The position numbers and the translations under genes are program-made. A DNA stretch of 19,487 nt from Candidatus Nealsonbacteria bacterium RIFCSPLOWO2_01_FULL_38_120 (GTDB taxonomy: Bacteria > Patescibacteriota > Minisyncoccia > Minisyncoccales > GWA2-38-27). Under the pieces are notes generated by a model that worked only from the letters and a program-made list of their open reading frames with translations, was not told where the DNA came from and did not search any database. This document shows, piece by piece, positions 13,375 through 19,487 of the stretch. Each line of letters opens with the position of its first letter. Positions within the stretch are counted from its first letter, which is position 1. Location of the stretch: contig MHMF01000003.1 of assembly GCA_001821475.1 (NCBI GenBank), positions 1-19,487 on the forward strand. The letters run 5' to 3'.

Positions 13375-13502
13375 TTTTTGATTTGTTATACCACAATAAG
13401 GGTGTGTAAAGGGTGTGTAAAAAATAAGGAAAAATAATAATTCAGATTTCCGCTTGCGGTTAAAGAAAAAGAAGCTATAAATACATGGCATCTGCATATT
13501 TA

Positions 13503-13536
13503 TAAAATAAAAAAGCTCTGCCATAAAAGCCAGAGC
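13503..13536 (-). terminator. Terminator of the zinc-ribbon gene
   Basis: Minus-strand stem GCTCTG / CAGAGC (13536-13531 with 13520-13515) followed by TTTTTTATTTTAT, 28 bp past the stop codon. Confidence 0.7.
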
Positions 13537-13564
13537 CTAATTTTTGATTTGGCTGAATAAACTT

Positions 13565-13789
13565 TTAGCCAATATAGGGGGAAATACGGAGCGGCACAAT
13601 AAGTTGCTCCCAACTAAAGTAATTGCATTTCGGACAACGGCCATCGGGCGGAGTCAATGTCTTTAGCGGCACATAGCCACAGTAGCGACACATTCTCACT
13701 TCAACCGATACGCAGTCTCGGTTCACGTTCTCTTTCTGTATTTTTGAAACTCTTGACGCGGTTTTTTTGCCTACGCTTGTTTGGCGCAT
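13565..13789 (-). CDS. Small zinc-ribbon protein
   Basis: A 74-residue protein with a basic N-terminal half and a C-terminal zinc ribbon: CRYCGYVPLKTLTPPDGRCP with a second CPKC pair, so two CxxC knuckles about 17 residues apart. Zinc ribbons of this type bind nucleic acid or scaffold protein complexes. The start is ATG 13789, because AAAGGAAG lies 6 bp upstream; two upstream in-frame starts (ATG 13813, GTG 13825) lack such spacing. A terminator follows, so it is probably a single-gene unit. No specific family is recognised; the basic N-terminus suggests a nucleic-acid partner, which is inference. Confidence 0.7.
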   Translation of the reverse strand: MRQTSVGKKTASRVSKIQKENVNRDCVSVEVRMCRYCGYVPLKTLTPPDGRCPKCNYFSWEQLIVPLRISPYIG

Positions 13790-13864
13790 ATTGCGCTTCC
13801 TTTCGCATCGCATATCCTTATACACAAAGAACCAATTTTAGATTACTTTTATTGCAGTAATTTG

Positions 13865-14002
13865 TCAAATAAATAAAAAAATGGGGGCTAAAAAATATGG
13901 CCCAAACGTCCTTGAGCCGACAAGTTCAAACATCATAACAACAGCTCCGCGCGCAAACACCGCAATTTCCAAGACATATCTGCTGATTTTTATTTTTTGC
14001 GT
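13865..14002 (-). pseudogene. N-terminal remnant of a fused MFS/spermidine-synthase-like membrane protein
   Basis: A minus-strand frame without an ATG reads KISRYVLEIAVFARGAVVMM, then FELVGSRTFGPYFLAPIF, and ends at TGA 13865. The E-x-V-F-x-x-G-A-V-V-M-x-F-E-L-V-G-S-R pattern matches the first transmembrane helix of the large membrane proteins annotated as fused MFS/spermidine synthase. Only about 40 residues remain, directly downstream of the sulfatase-like gene, so the rest seems deleted. The adjacent envelope genes are intact. Confidence 0.5.
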
Positions 14003-14032
14003 TTAATTACTTTCTATTAACGAAAAGGCCGC

Positions 14033-15454
14033 TTATTTTTTTTTGTTTTCCAGCAAGCCGAACGATGTTCCAAAATAATAATCAAAAATAAATCTAAATG
14101 TATTGATATTTGAACTGGGAAGATTTTCCGCTTTTTTTGGAAGCAAAAACGCGCTCAAATTTTTCAAGCGGGCATCTTGAACATTTTCCGCTCCGTAAGA
14201 ATCGGGCAAAGAGACGCCGTGATCTGACTGGATAATAATAATGGGCGGACGAATAGAATTTTTAAGAATAACATCTATGGCTCTCTCAAGTTCCTTGTTC
14301 ACAAATTTCAGCTGGCCTAAATAAAGTTTCATGTCATTTTCAGAATGCGCCGCTCCTGTGTTAATGCCAATACGCTCACCATTCGGACCGAACACATACG
14401 GATCGTGCGGAGCTATGATATGCGCCAGCACAAATTTAGGGCTTGAAAGCGCAGAGGCCTCATTAAAAGAATTAAACGCGTTTAATATGCGGCTTCTAAA
14501 CCTTCGCGAAAACGGATCAAAAATTGTAGGCTTGATAAAAAGGCGGAAAAGAAGATTCGGACCGAATCTTACATCCGCCTCATCCCCGCTGAATGAAGTA
14601 TTATCCGAGGCAATCGCAACATATTGATACCCAAAATTTTCAAACAGATCAGACACATTGCTCTTCTCAAAAATTTTTTTTCGGACTAAAAGAGAATCCA
14701 AGGAAGGATCTGCAATCAATTTATCCATATACTCCATATTCAATGTGGCTGGCATTGAGAAGAGAGTATTCGGATAATTGCTTTCGCTATTTTTTATTAT
14801 TACAAATCCTTTTTGTTCCAGATGGGAAAAAAATTCGCGATTGTCATATCCAAAAAATTTTTCTAAAACAGAAGCGTTTTCATATCCGTCCGGCACAATA
14901 TAATACACATCGGGCGCGTATCCAAGAAAAGAATTTACATAATCAAGAGAAAAAGCTTCCTCCGCGTTTTCCATAGAGATAATTTTGCTGTTTTTTGAAA
15001 GAATTTTTTGAACGTTGTCTACGGCAATAAAAATAAGAAACACCGTAAAAAGAACCATTGTAAAAATACAAATAATCTTGCACAAAAAATCCGCGTTTTT
15101 TTTAATTCTCCACGCCAAAAACCACAAGCTAATCATACATCCGCTCCAAATTAAAATTACCTCTATATGTCTGTTTAACGAAAAATTCCCAAAACCAGTT
15201 ATAATGATTTCATAAAAATATCCGTAATAAAACACCGCCAAAACCGCAATAACAGACATAACAACCGCTATTGAATCATTTTTTATAAAAAACTTAAAAA
15301 TTAATAAACATAGAAATAGGGTTGTTCCAATGCCGAATAACAAAAAGAGAATAATATAAAACGGAATATCAATTACATCTTTATTTTTAAAGAAAATAAA
15401 AAGCGATGGAAACACGGCAAGCAAACTTGGAATAAATAAAACAAAACGTTTCAT
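14033..15454 (-). CDS. Membrane sulfatase/phosphoethanolamine-transferase-like enzyme
   Basis: A 473-residue protein with five predicted N-terminal transmembrane helices (about residues 4-22, 31-55, 62-86, 98-117, 128-146) and an extracytoplasmic alkaline-phosphatase-superfamily domain. Visible catalytic features are DVYYIVPDGYENA (acidic metal ligand near 182-189), a Thr/Ser nucleophile segment SNYPNTLFSMPATLN (225-239), HIIAPHDPYVFGPNG with metal-binding histidines, and QSDHG at 409-413. Such proteins hydrolyse or transfer sulfate, phosphoglycerol or phosphoethanolamine groups on envelope glycans or lipids. The start overlaps the methyltransferase stop by 4 bp, so translation is coupled. 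Exact substrate unknown. Confidence 0.82.
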   Translation of the reverse strand: MKRFVLFIPSLLAVFPSLFIFFKNKDVIDIPFYIILFLLFGIGTTLFLCLLIFKFFIKNDSIAVVMSVIAVLAVFYYGYFYEIIITGFGNFSLNRHIEVILIWSGCMISLWFLAWRIKKNADFLCKIICIFTMVLFTVFLIFIAVDNVQKILSKNSKIISMENAEEAFSLDYVNSFLGYAPDVYYIVPDGYENASVLEKFFGYDNREFFSHLEQKGFVIIKNSESNYPNTLFSMPATLNMEYMDKLIADPSLDSLLVRKKIFEKSNVSDLFENFGYQYVAIASDNTSFSGDEADVRFGPNLLFRLFIKPTIFDPFSRRFRSRILNAFNSFNEASALSSPKFVLAHIIAPHDPYVFGPNGERIGINTGAAHSENDMKLYLGQLKFVNKELERAIDVILKNSIRPPIIIIQSDHGVSLPDSYGAENVQDARLKNLSAFLLPKKAENLPSSNINTFRFIFDYYFGTSFGLLENKKK

Positions 15455-16839
15455 CGTTTTTTCATAAGATATATAATTCTTTTTGAATCTTGGATTTGTT
15501 TAATATCCTTAATCAAAAAATATTTTTGAAAAGCGTTTTCAAAATTTTCTTGAGTATAATTTGGAAAAACTTTCGCGCTTGAAGCCAGCATCCGCTGAAG
15601 CTGAGAGTCGCCACTTGGAACGAATTCCACAATAAGCGATTTTCCTATATCGCTAAAAAATTCCGCGATATCCTCAAACGGAATATTAAATGTTACAACA
15701 AGATGATGGATAAGCGCCAGCGCGAAAACAATATCAGCGGGTCCTCGTTCTTGTAATGAATCTCTCTCTTTATTTGCCCAGCCTACTGCCGGGCTCGGAT
15801 TGGCGAGGTCAAGCGTCAGAGGAAGAATATTTTCTTCTCCGTTTGCCCGCGCCTCAAAATAATTTTTTTCTATTGCCGCAGGGTCAATGTCAAAGCAGAT
15901 TGTCTCAATGCCTTTTGCGCTGGCAATCCGGCTAAAAACGCCTGTGTTACCCCCAATATCCCAAACTTGTTTCGGTTTAATCTCTTCAAGAAATACCTCA
16001 ATTATTTTCTTTTTACCGACAAATGCCTCTGATGAATAATTGTTTTTATTATAATAGTTTCCCCACTCTGTTTTTTTTAACTCCCATTTTAATGACATAA
16101 TAGCTGATTCCAAATTATCAATTAAAGCGAACAACAATTTTTTGCTTAAAAATGATTTAGGGCGACTTGCTTGTTTTGTCGCTCTATTCCGCGCTCTTGC
16201 GTGCAAAGAAATATGAGCGTAAAGCGATAAATTCAACAAAGAGCTAACCGGCAAAAGCGAACTTGCCAAATTAAGCGGTATGCCGTCAATATATATTCGG
16301 AGCAATTGCGCGAGACGGATATCGCGATAGCTCATAAGCGCCAGAGGCGCGAGAAAATGCTGGCAGAATTGGCGGTATGCGATCCATGGCTCGCCTTCTT
16401 TGTATGTTTCAAAAGAAAGCGTATCAATAAGCGCTGGTTTTCCCCTTACAAATTGCATATTATACGCGCTCGCGTCTTTCAAGACCATTCCGTGTTCCAA
16501 CGCGTATTTTTGAATTTGAAGCGCGGCAAGACCAGCATCTTTTAATTGACCGAAGCACCACTCGTAAGGATAAGATATAAACCTAATAAATTCCGGCTGG
16601 ATAATTCTATACGCTTCCTCTGAAAATCTATTTTCAAGAGCGCTTTCCTGATGAGAAATTAAAAGTTTTTTTTCAACAAGTAATTTGAAAAGCCCTGAAT
16701 TTATCAGATGGTCGTAATGCTCCTTATATGAAAAATTTATCTGCCGATAAAGGATTCCTTTCTCTAAAAAAAGAAATCCGCTTGGATCACGGAAGGAAGA
16801 CGCTATTTTCTTTTTTTGCAAATTAATTTTCTTCTCCAT
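15451..16839 (-). CDS. Two-domain class I SAM-dependent methyltransferase, envelope-associated
   Basis: A 462-residue protein. The C-terminal half is a class I methyltransferase with motif I VWDIGGNTGVF (residues 292-302), the acidic CFDIDP (315-320) after strand beta2, and ADIVFALALIHHL as the later motif. The N-terminal half contains MVLKDASAYNMQF and ALIDTLSFETY (around 118-146), which resembles the catalytic loop and DFG-like region of aminoglycoside-phosphotransferase-type kinases, followed by a helical linker. Similar proteins have been annotated as NoeA-like nodulation or SAM methyltransferases. It overlaps both neighbours (4 bp with the sulfatase-like gene, 17 bp with the small membrane gene), so all three probably form one translationally coupled unit that modifies an envelope glycan. 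Confidence 0.78.
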   Translation of the reverse strand: MEKKINLQKKKIASSFRDPSGFLFLEKGILYRQINFSYKEHYDHLINSGLFKLLVEKKLLISHQESALENRFSEEAYRIIQPEFIRFISYPYEWCFGQLKDAGLAALQIQKYALEHGMVLKDASAYNMQFVRGKPALIDTLSFETYKEGEPWIAYRQFCQHFLAPLALMSYRDIRLAQLLRIYIDGIPLNLASSLLPVSSLLNLSLYAHISLHARARNRATKQASRPKSFLSKKLLFALIDNLESAIMSLKWELKKTEWGNYYNKNNYSSEAFVGKKKIIEVFLEEIKPKQVWDIGGNTGVFSRIASAKGIETICFDIDPAAIEKNYFEARANGEENILPLTLDLANPSPAVGWANKERDSLQERGPADIVFALALIHHLVVTFNIPFEDIAEFFSDIGKSLIVEFVPSGDSQLQRMLASSAKVFPNYTQENFENAFQKYFLIKDIKQIQDSKRIIYLMKKR

Positions 16840-17038
16840 CGTTGTGTTTGAAAAAATGCGAAAATAGCCCCTTTATCTTTTGCCAAAATACTTTGACGCT
16901 AATCGCGGCTGTCGCCGCAGTTGCAATAATAATTTGGATTATAAAACTCCCGGTCCCCGGGTCAAGATAAGCATGCGCGCTAAACGGAGCAACAAGCGCA
17001 AGGACAATAAAAATAAAAAAAAGAGGATGTTTCGGCAT
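16823..17038 (-). CDS. Small YLDPGTGS membrane protein
   Basis: A 71-residue protein: a hydrophobic N-terminal signal or anchor segment (LFFIFIVLALVAPFSAHA, residues 6-23), the motif YLDPGTGS at 24-31, a second hydrophobic helix (FIIQIIIATAATAAISVKVF) and a basic to acidic tail. AYLDPGTGS proteins are often found in polysaccharide or envelope clusters; their role is unknown to me. The 3' end overlaps the methyltransferase start by 17 bp. Starting at ATG 17038, it is the first gene of the three-gene unit. No clear Shine-Dalgarno sequence is seen. Confidence 0.75.
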   Translation of the reverse strand: MPKHPLFFIFIVLALVAPFSAHAYLDPGTGSFIIQIIIATAATAAISVKVFWQKIKGLFSHFFKHNDGEEN

Positions 17039-17262
17039 TTATATGATTGTAATTTATATTATTTATTATCGCTCCCCCTTTTAAAAAAATCAACATCTAT
17101 GGGCAACGCGGAAAGGCATATAGCGGGTTTTCCATGCAAAAAAGGCAAAAGGGGTTACTAAAATTAAAATCCCTGTTTCAGAGAATCTAATTTTATTCCA
17201 GAATTAAAACTTAATAAACTTTTAATATTATTTTCCCGAATTTCGAGTTTTTCGTTATCCAC

Positions 17263-17291
17263 TTGACATGCTTTTGGATTAAGAATATTAT
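17263..17291 (+). promoter_or_regulatory. Strong sigma-70-type promoter of the Fur-family gene
   Basis: Perfect -35 TTGACA (17263-17268), 17-bp spacer, -10 TATTAT (17286-17291), about 48 bp before the ATG at 17339. Confidence 0.7.
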
Positions 17292-17300
17292 TAAATAATA
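17286..17300. promoter_or_regulatory. 7-1-7 inverted repeat overlapping the -10: candidate Fur/PerR box
   Basis: TATTATTAAATAATA is a perfect 7-1-7 palindrome, the geometry of Fur-family operators (PerR box TTATAATNATTATAA). It overlaps the -10 of the regulator's own promoter, suggesting autorepression. AT-richness makes chance palindromes possible. Confidence 0.5.
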
Positions 17301-17338
17301 ATTAAACTAAAATAGGAATTATTACTAAACTATATAAG

Positions 17339-17701
17339 ATGATCACATCGCAAAGAAAGATTATTTCTGATTATTTAAAAAATACCGCCACTCACCCTTC
17401 GGCTGAGGAAATTTATCGGCGAGTCAGAAGAATACTGCCGAGAATAAGCAAGGGAACGGTTTATAGAAATTTAAATATCTTAAAAGTGGAAGGAAAAATT
17501 CAAGAAATTTCTGCGAGCGAATCGCGTTACGATGGCGACATATCCTCGCACGCTCATTATATTTGTCAAAAGTGCGGCAAGATTTTTGATATTTTTGAGG
17601 ACTGCCGAAATTGCGAAATCCTAAAACACAGAAAAACAAAGGTCGGAAAAATAAGCCAATATCAAATCAATTTCTATGGACATTGCAAACATTGCCAATA
17701 A
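17339..17701 (+). CDS. Fur-family metal/peroxide-responsive repressor (PerR-like)
   Basis: A 120-residue Fur superfamily regulator: TSQRKIISDYL and HPSAEEIYRRV start the winged helix, ISKGTVYRNLNIL is the recognition helix, and RYDGDISSHAHYICQKCGKI (63-82) gives the metal-binding His71 and His73 with adjacent Asp. It has three CxxC pairs, Cys76/79, Cys89/92 and Cys116/119. Two pairs (CQKC and CKHC) fit the structural zinc site of PerR and Fur; the extra CRNC is unusual. Convergent with the superoxide dismutase gene at 18081. Its own promoter carries a Fur-box-like palindrome. Whether it senses iron, zinc or peroxide cannot be decided. Overlaps the next gene by 26 bp. Confidence 0.88.
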   Translation: MITSQRKIISDYLKNTATHPSAEEIYRRVRRILPRISKGTVYRNLNILKVEGKIQEISASESRYDGDISSHAHYICQKCGKIFDIFEDCRNCEILKHRKTKVGKISQYQINFYGHCKHCQ

Positions 17702-17966
17702 AAATTATTGCCACGACTGCGGAAAAAAAATTGGAATTGAAGGGGAAGAAATTAAAAACGGGGTTCTGCTAATTTACGAAGACAACGGCGACAAAATAAA
17801 TATTTTCAAATGCAACGGATGTTTCAAAAATAAACCTGGTTTGACGAATTACAAACAATGTGAGATTTATTCAAGAGTAGTCGGATACCTAAGGCCGGTT
17901 CAACAATGGAATATCGGAAAAAAAACAGAATATTCGGAAAGAAAAGAGTATGCCGCTCAAATTTAA
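17676..17966 (+). CDS. Small zinc protein with an anaerobic-NrdD C-terminal-like motif
   Basis: A 96-residue protein: an N-terminal YCHDCGKK (Cys12/15), a middle CNGC (Cys46/49) and a tail CEIYSRVVGYLRP then VQQWNIGKKTEYSERKEY. The tail closely resembles the C-terminal zinc-motif region of anaerobic ribonucleoside-triphosphate reductase NrdD, where cysteines bind zinc near the glycyl radical loop, and resembles short proteins annotated as that enzyme. No glycyl-radical or ATP-cone domain is present, so it is not a reductase by itself. It overlaps the Fur-family gene by 26 bp in another frame, so the two are co-transcribed and perhaps coupled. A GNRA-loop terminator follows. Confidence 0.7.
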   Translation: MDIANIANKNYCHDCGKKIGIEGEEIKNGVLLIYEDNGDKINIFKCNGCFKNKPGLTNYKQCEIYSRVVGYLRPVQQWNIGKKTEYSERKEYAAQI

Positions 17967-17989
17967 GTTAACACGCCGCCAGAAAATAG

Positions 17990-18026
17990 AACAAAAATCC
18001 CGCCGCAAGGCGGGAAATTTTGTTTA
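17990..18026. terminator. Bidirectional terminator between the Fur operon and sod
   Basis: Stem CCCGCC / GGCGGG with a GCAA tetraloop (17999-18014). T-rich tracts follow on the plus strand (TTTTGTTTATTT), and a T5 run (TTTTTGTTC) on the minus strand. Confidence 0.75.
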
Positions 18027-18080
18027 TTTCGCGAATTGACGGCCATCGCAATCAAATAGAACCGCAAAGCAATCCGCTTT

Positions 18081-18698
18081 TTACGCTTTCGCGCGGTTGA
18101 ACCTTTCTTCTATTTCTTGCCAATTCACAATATTCCAAAAAGCGTCGGTAAATTTCGCTCTCATATTTTGATAATCAAGATAATAGGCGTGTTCCCAGAC
18201 ATCAAGAACCATCAAAATCCTGAAATTGGGATAAAAATTTACATTATGTTTTTCTATCTGCGCTATTATTAATCTTTTAGCATTCTCATCTATGGCCAAA
18301 ACCGCCCAACCCGACCCTTCAACGCTATTGGCGGCTTCCGTAAATTCTTTTCTAAATCTCTCAATACTGCCAAATTCTTGGATAATGGCTTCGGCTAAAT
18401 GTTCTTTCGGTTCTCCTCCCCCGCTTTTTCCAGCAGGCGTCATATTAAACCAGAACAAAGAATGAAGAATATGCCCGCTCATATTAAAGGAAAGCGTTTT
18501 TAAGAAGGACTTGATGTCTAAATCGCTATTTTCCTCTCTGGCTTTTCTGAATATTTCAAAAACAGCATTAACGCTATCCACATAACCTTGATGGTGCTTG
18601 TCGTGATGGATTCTTAATTGATTCTCTGAAATATAGGGCTCCAAATCTTTATATCCATAAGGCAGGTCGGGTAGCGAATAAAATATATTTTCTGTCAT
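18081..18698 (-). CDS. Iron/manganese superoxide dismutase
   Basis: A 205-residue Fe/Mn-type superoxide dismutase that disproportionates superoxide. The four metal ligands are visible: His31 (LRIHHDKHH), His79 (ILHSLFW), Asp166 and His170 (LDVWEHAYYLDY). SGGGEP and EGSGWAVLAI are the usual family segments. Iron versus manganese preference cannot be read reliably. The length is normal and ATG 18698 gives the familiar YSLPDLPYGYKDLEPYIS start. It is convergent with the Fur-family operon, a natural candidate regulator. A MITE-like element begins 50 bp upstream, so the promoter must lie within that gap or inside the element; tandem TTAGAATTAAA repeats lie in the gap. Confidence 0.93.
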   Translation of the reverse strand: MTENIFYSLPDLPYGYKDLEPYISENQLRIHHDKHHQGYVDSVNAVFEIFRKAREENSDLDIKSFLKTLSFNMSGHILHSLFWFNMTPAGKSGGGEPKEHLAEAIIQEFGSIERFRKEFTEAANSVEGSGWAVLAIDENAKRLIIAQIEKHNVNFYPNFRILMVLDVWEHAYYLDYQNMRAKFTDAFWNIVNWQEIEERFNRAKA

Positions 18699-18748
18699 AA
18701 TTTTGATGATTTTACTTTTTTAATTCTAATTTAATTCTAACCTAATTC

Positions 18749-18921
18749 CTTTGAATTGCGAAATGCCAAATAAAAAGAGAACTTCCTGGTCTTTTCTCCA
18801 AATTTCAGCTGCAAATTCGCTATAACTAGTAAGCATATCCATCGGATATACTTTCTCGTTCTATCAAATTTTCGCTCTGAAATTTGGGAAAAGGACCAAG
18901 AAAGCATTTCGTAACTCAAAG
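18749..18921. mobile_element. MITE-like long inverted-repeat element, copy 3
   Basis: 173 bp with the same nested arms as copies 1 and 2 and the centre GCATATCCATCGGATATAC, in the same orientation. Flanks are TAATTC (18743-18748) and TAATTT (18922-18927), so a different near-direct repeat from the TTATTA of the other two. It begins 50 bp upstream of the superoxide dismutase gene. Confidence 0.75.
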
Positions 18922-18944
18922 TAATTTAACTAATTTTAACATAG

Positions 18945-18976
18945 AAACCGCTCCGATGTCCATATGAGCGGTTTTT
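18945..18976. terminator. Terminator-like hairpin
   Basis: Stem AAACCGCTC / GAGCGGTTT (18945-18953 with 18966-18974) followed by TTTTT-type sequence on the plus strand. Loop and arm resemble the hairpin at 8314-8341, with part of the right arm decayed. Confidence 0.5.
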
Positions 18977-19070
18977 GTATCTTGTCTGGCTCCCGATAAA
19001 AACCAACAACAAACTCTTGAAATTATTTTACCAAATCTGATACACAAATCCAAAAAGCGAAATCTGAAAT

Positions 19071-19190
19071 GATGCGCCCCGCCACTGTTTTTCTGGGGCA
19101 AAGGAGGCGGGGCGACGGACTCGCCCGCGCGGAGGAGGGGTCTGGGGAGGAATCCGCGCGGGCTTCGGCTTTCTTTTTTAATTTTTTTTC
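19071..19190 (+). ncRNA. Candidate structured RNA: two GC-rich hairpins and a T-tract
   Basis: In an AT-rich gap, stem 1 is CGCCCCGCC (19075-19083) with GGCGGGGCG (19106-19114), and stem 2 is GCCCGCGCGGA (19123-19133) with TCCGCGCGGGC (19153-19163), perfect 9- and 11-bp helices. CTTCGGC and a long T-rich tract (19170-19189) follow, like a terminator. The two loops share CTGGGG (19093-19098, 19142-19147) and carry Shine-Dalgarno-like AAAGGAGG (19100-19107), GGAGGAGG (19131-19138) and GGGGAGGAA (19144-19152). A weak -35-like TTGAAA lies at 19017. No known RNA family (tmRNA, RNase P, SRP, 6S) is matched. On the opposite strand the same region would contain CCTCCTTT, the anti-Shine-Dalgarno core. 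Confidence 0.55.
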
Positions 19191-19219
19191 GGCCAAGATA
19201 AAATGTGGATAACTCAGTA

Positions 19220-19248
19220 TTGATTTTCTATTTTTGTTCTACTATAAT
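19220..19248 (+). promoter_or_regulatory. Predicted promoter of lexA
   Basis: -35 TTGATT (19220-19225), 17-bp spacer, perfect -10 TATAAT (19243-19248), 25 bp before the ATG. No CTGT-N8-ACAG or GAAC-N4-GTTC SOS box is seen, so the operator type is unknown. Confidence 0.6.
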
Positions 19249-19273
19249 AAAAGATATATAAACAAGAAATTTT

Positions 19274-19487
19274 ATGCTTACAAAACGCCAAAAGGAAATT
19301 TTAGACTTCGTAGAAAATTACTCACAAAAAAAGGGCTATTCTCCTTCATTTGAGGAGATAAGAAAAAAACTTAAACTTGCTTCTGTTTCAACAATACATT
19401 TTCACATATCAAAACTTAAACAAGGTGGTTATTTAGGAAAAATAGAAAATCAAGCTCGCGCTATCAGTATTTCATCTAAGGAACCAA
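19274..19487 (+). CDS. lexA: LexA repressor, N-terminal DNA-binding domain (partial)
   Basis: The first 71 codons of a LexA-type repressor, cut by the window edge. LTKRQKEILDFVENY, GYSPSFEEIRKKLKL, ASVSTIHFHISKLKQGGYL and the linker NQARAISI match the winged helix-turn-helix domain of LexA, with VSTIHFHISKL as the recognition helix. The S24 autoprotease domain would lie beyond the window. LexA represses DNA-damage (SOS) genes until RecA-stimulated self-cleavage. ATG 19274 fits the family start, though the upstream ribosome site is weak. A candidate structured RNA and a strong promoter precede it. Confidence 0.85.
   Translation, partial: MLTKRQKEILDFVENYSQKKGYSPSFEEIRKKLKLASVSTIHFHISKLKQGGYLGKIENQARAISISSKEP

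Noticed and set aside
17161..17261. Possible 32-codon minus-strand gene starting GTG (VDNEKLEIRENN...)
   Set aside because: Overlaps the -35 side of the Fur-family promoter, uses GTG with no ribosome site, and has no recognisable similarity.
18916..19101. Minus-strand open frame of 61 codons
   Set aside because: It runs through the terminator-like hairpin and part of the structured RNA candidate, with no ribosome site or family features.
19071..19190. RNase P, tmRNA, SRP or 6S RNA
   Set aside because: None of the conserved cores of these RNAs is visible; the region is too short and has only two simple stem-loops.
19220..19273. A classical SOS box in the lexA promoter
   Set aside because: Neither CTGT-N8-ACAG nor GAAC-N4-GTTC is present; the only inverted match (TTGTT / AACAA) is too short and too widely spaced.

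Overview
The window looks like chromosomal DNA of an uncultivated Patescibacteria (CPR) bacterium, probably Parcubacteria-like. This rests on AT-rich base composition, short intergenic gaps, standard stop codons, a very mixed gene order, a large secreted cysteine-repeat protein, and several broken toxin-antitoxin-like genes. The lineage is inferred from gene content; no 16S rRNA or ribosomal protein gene is present.

Layout: nearly all genes are on the minus strand. 1-418 is the N-terminal part of a cobalamin-binding radical SAM protein. 726-2713 is a two-gene unit of a YgjP-type zinc metallopeptidase and a PIF1-like helicase. 2736-4683 is a gene graveyard: an AbiEii-like nucleotidyltransferase with its small partner, a small membrane protein, a membrane-anchored protein and a HEPN gene all carry nonsense codons or frameshifts, while the MNT partner of the HEPN (4670-4975) is intact. 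5145-8070 holds housekeeping genes: an ATP-cone protein, Obg GTPase, RlmN and a cold-shock protein with a long structured leader. 8358-10695 encodes a secreted eight-repeat cysteine-rich protein and a single-pass membrane protein. 10811-12033 holds an MGMT-like DNA alkyltransferase, YggU and TspO. 12422-13789 holds a 46-residue acidic protein behind an attenuator-like leader, a broken conserved gene and a zinc-ribbon protein. 14033-17038 is a tightly overlapping three-gene envelope module (YLDPGTGS membrane peptide, two-domain methyltransferase, membrane sulfatase-like enzyme). 17339-17966 (plus strand) is a Fur/PerR-family regulator overlapping a small NrdD-tail-like zinc protein, convergent with a Fe/Mn superoxide dismutase (18081-18698). 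The window ends in the start of lexA (19274 onward).

The most unusual content lies between the genes. (a) Three ~173-bp, nearly fully self-complementary elements with the same terminal inverted repeats and matching 5-6 bp direct repeats look like a MITE family (461-633, 12213-12384, 18749-18921). (b) Five intergenic palindromes of 30-58 bp share the same ACGATCGT centre. (c) A GC-rich two-hairpin sequence with a T-tract just upstream of lexA (19071-19190) looks like an undescribed structured RNA whose loops carry Shine-Dalgarno-like motifs. (d) Several broken genes are interrupted in T homopolymers as well as by nonsense codons, so some breaks could be assembly errors.
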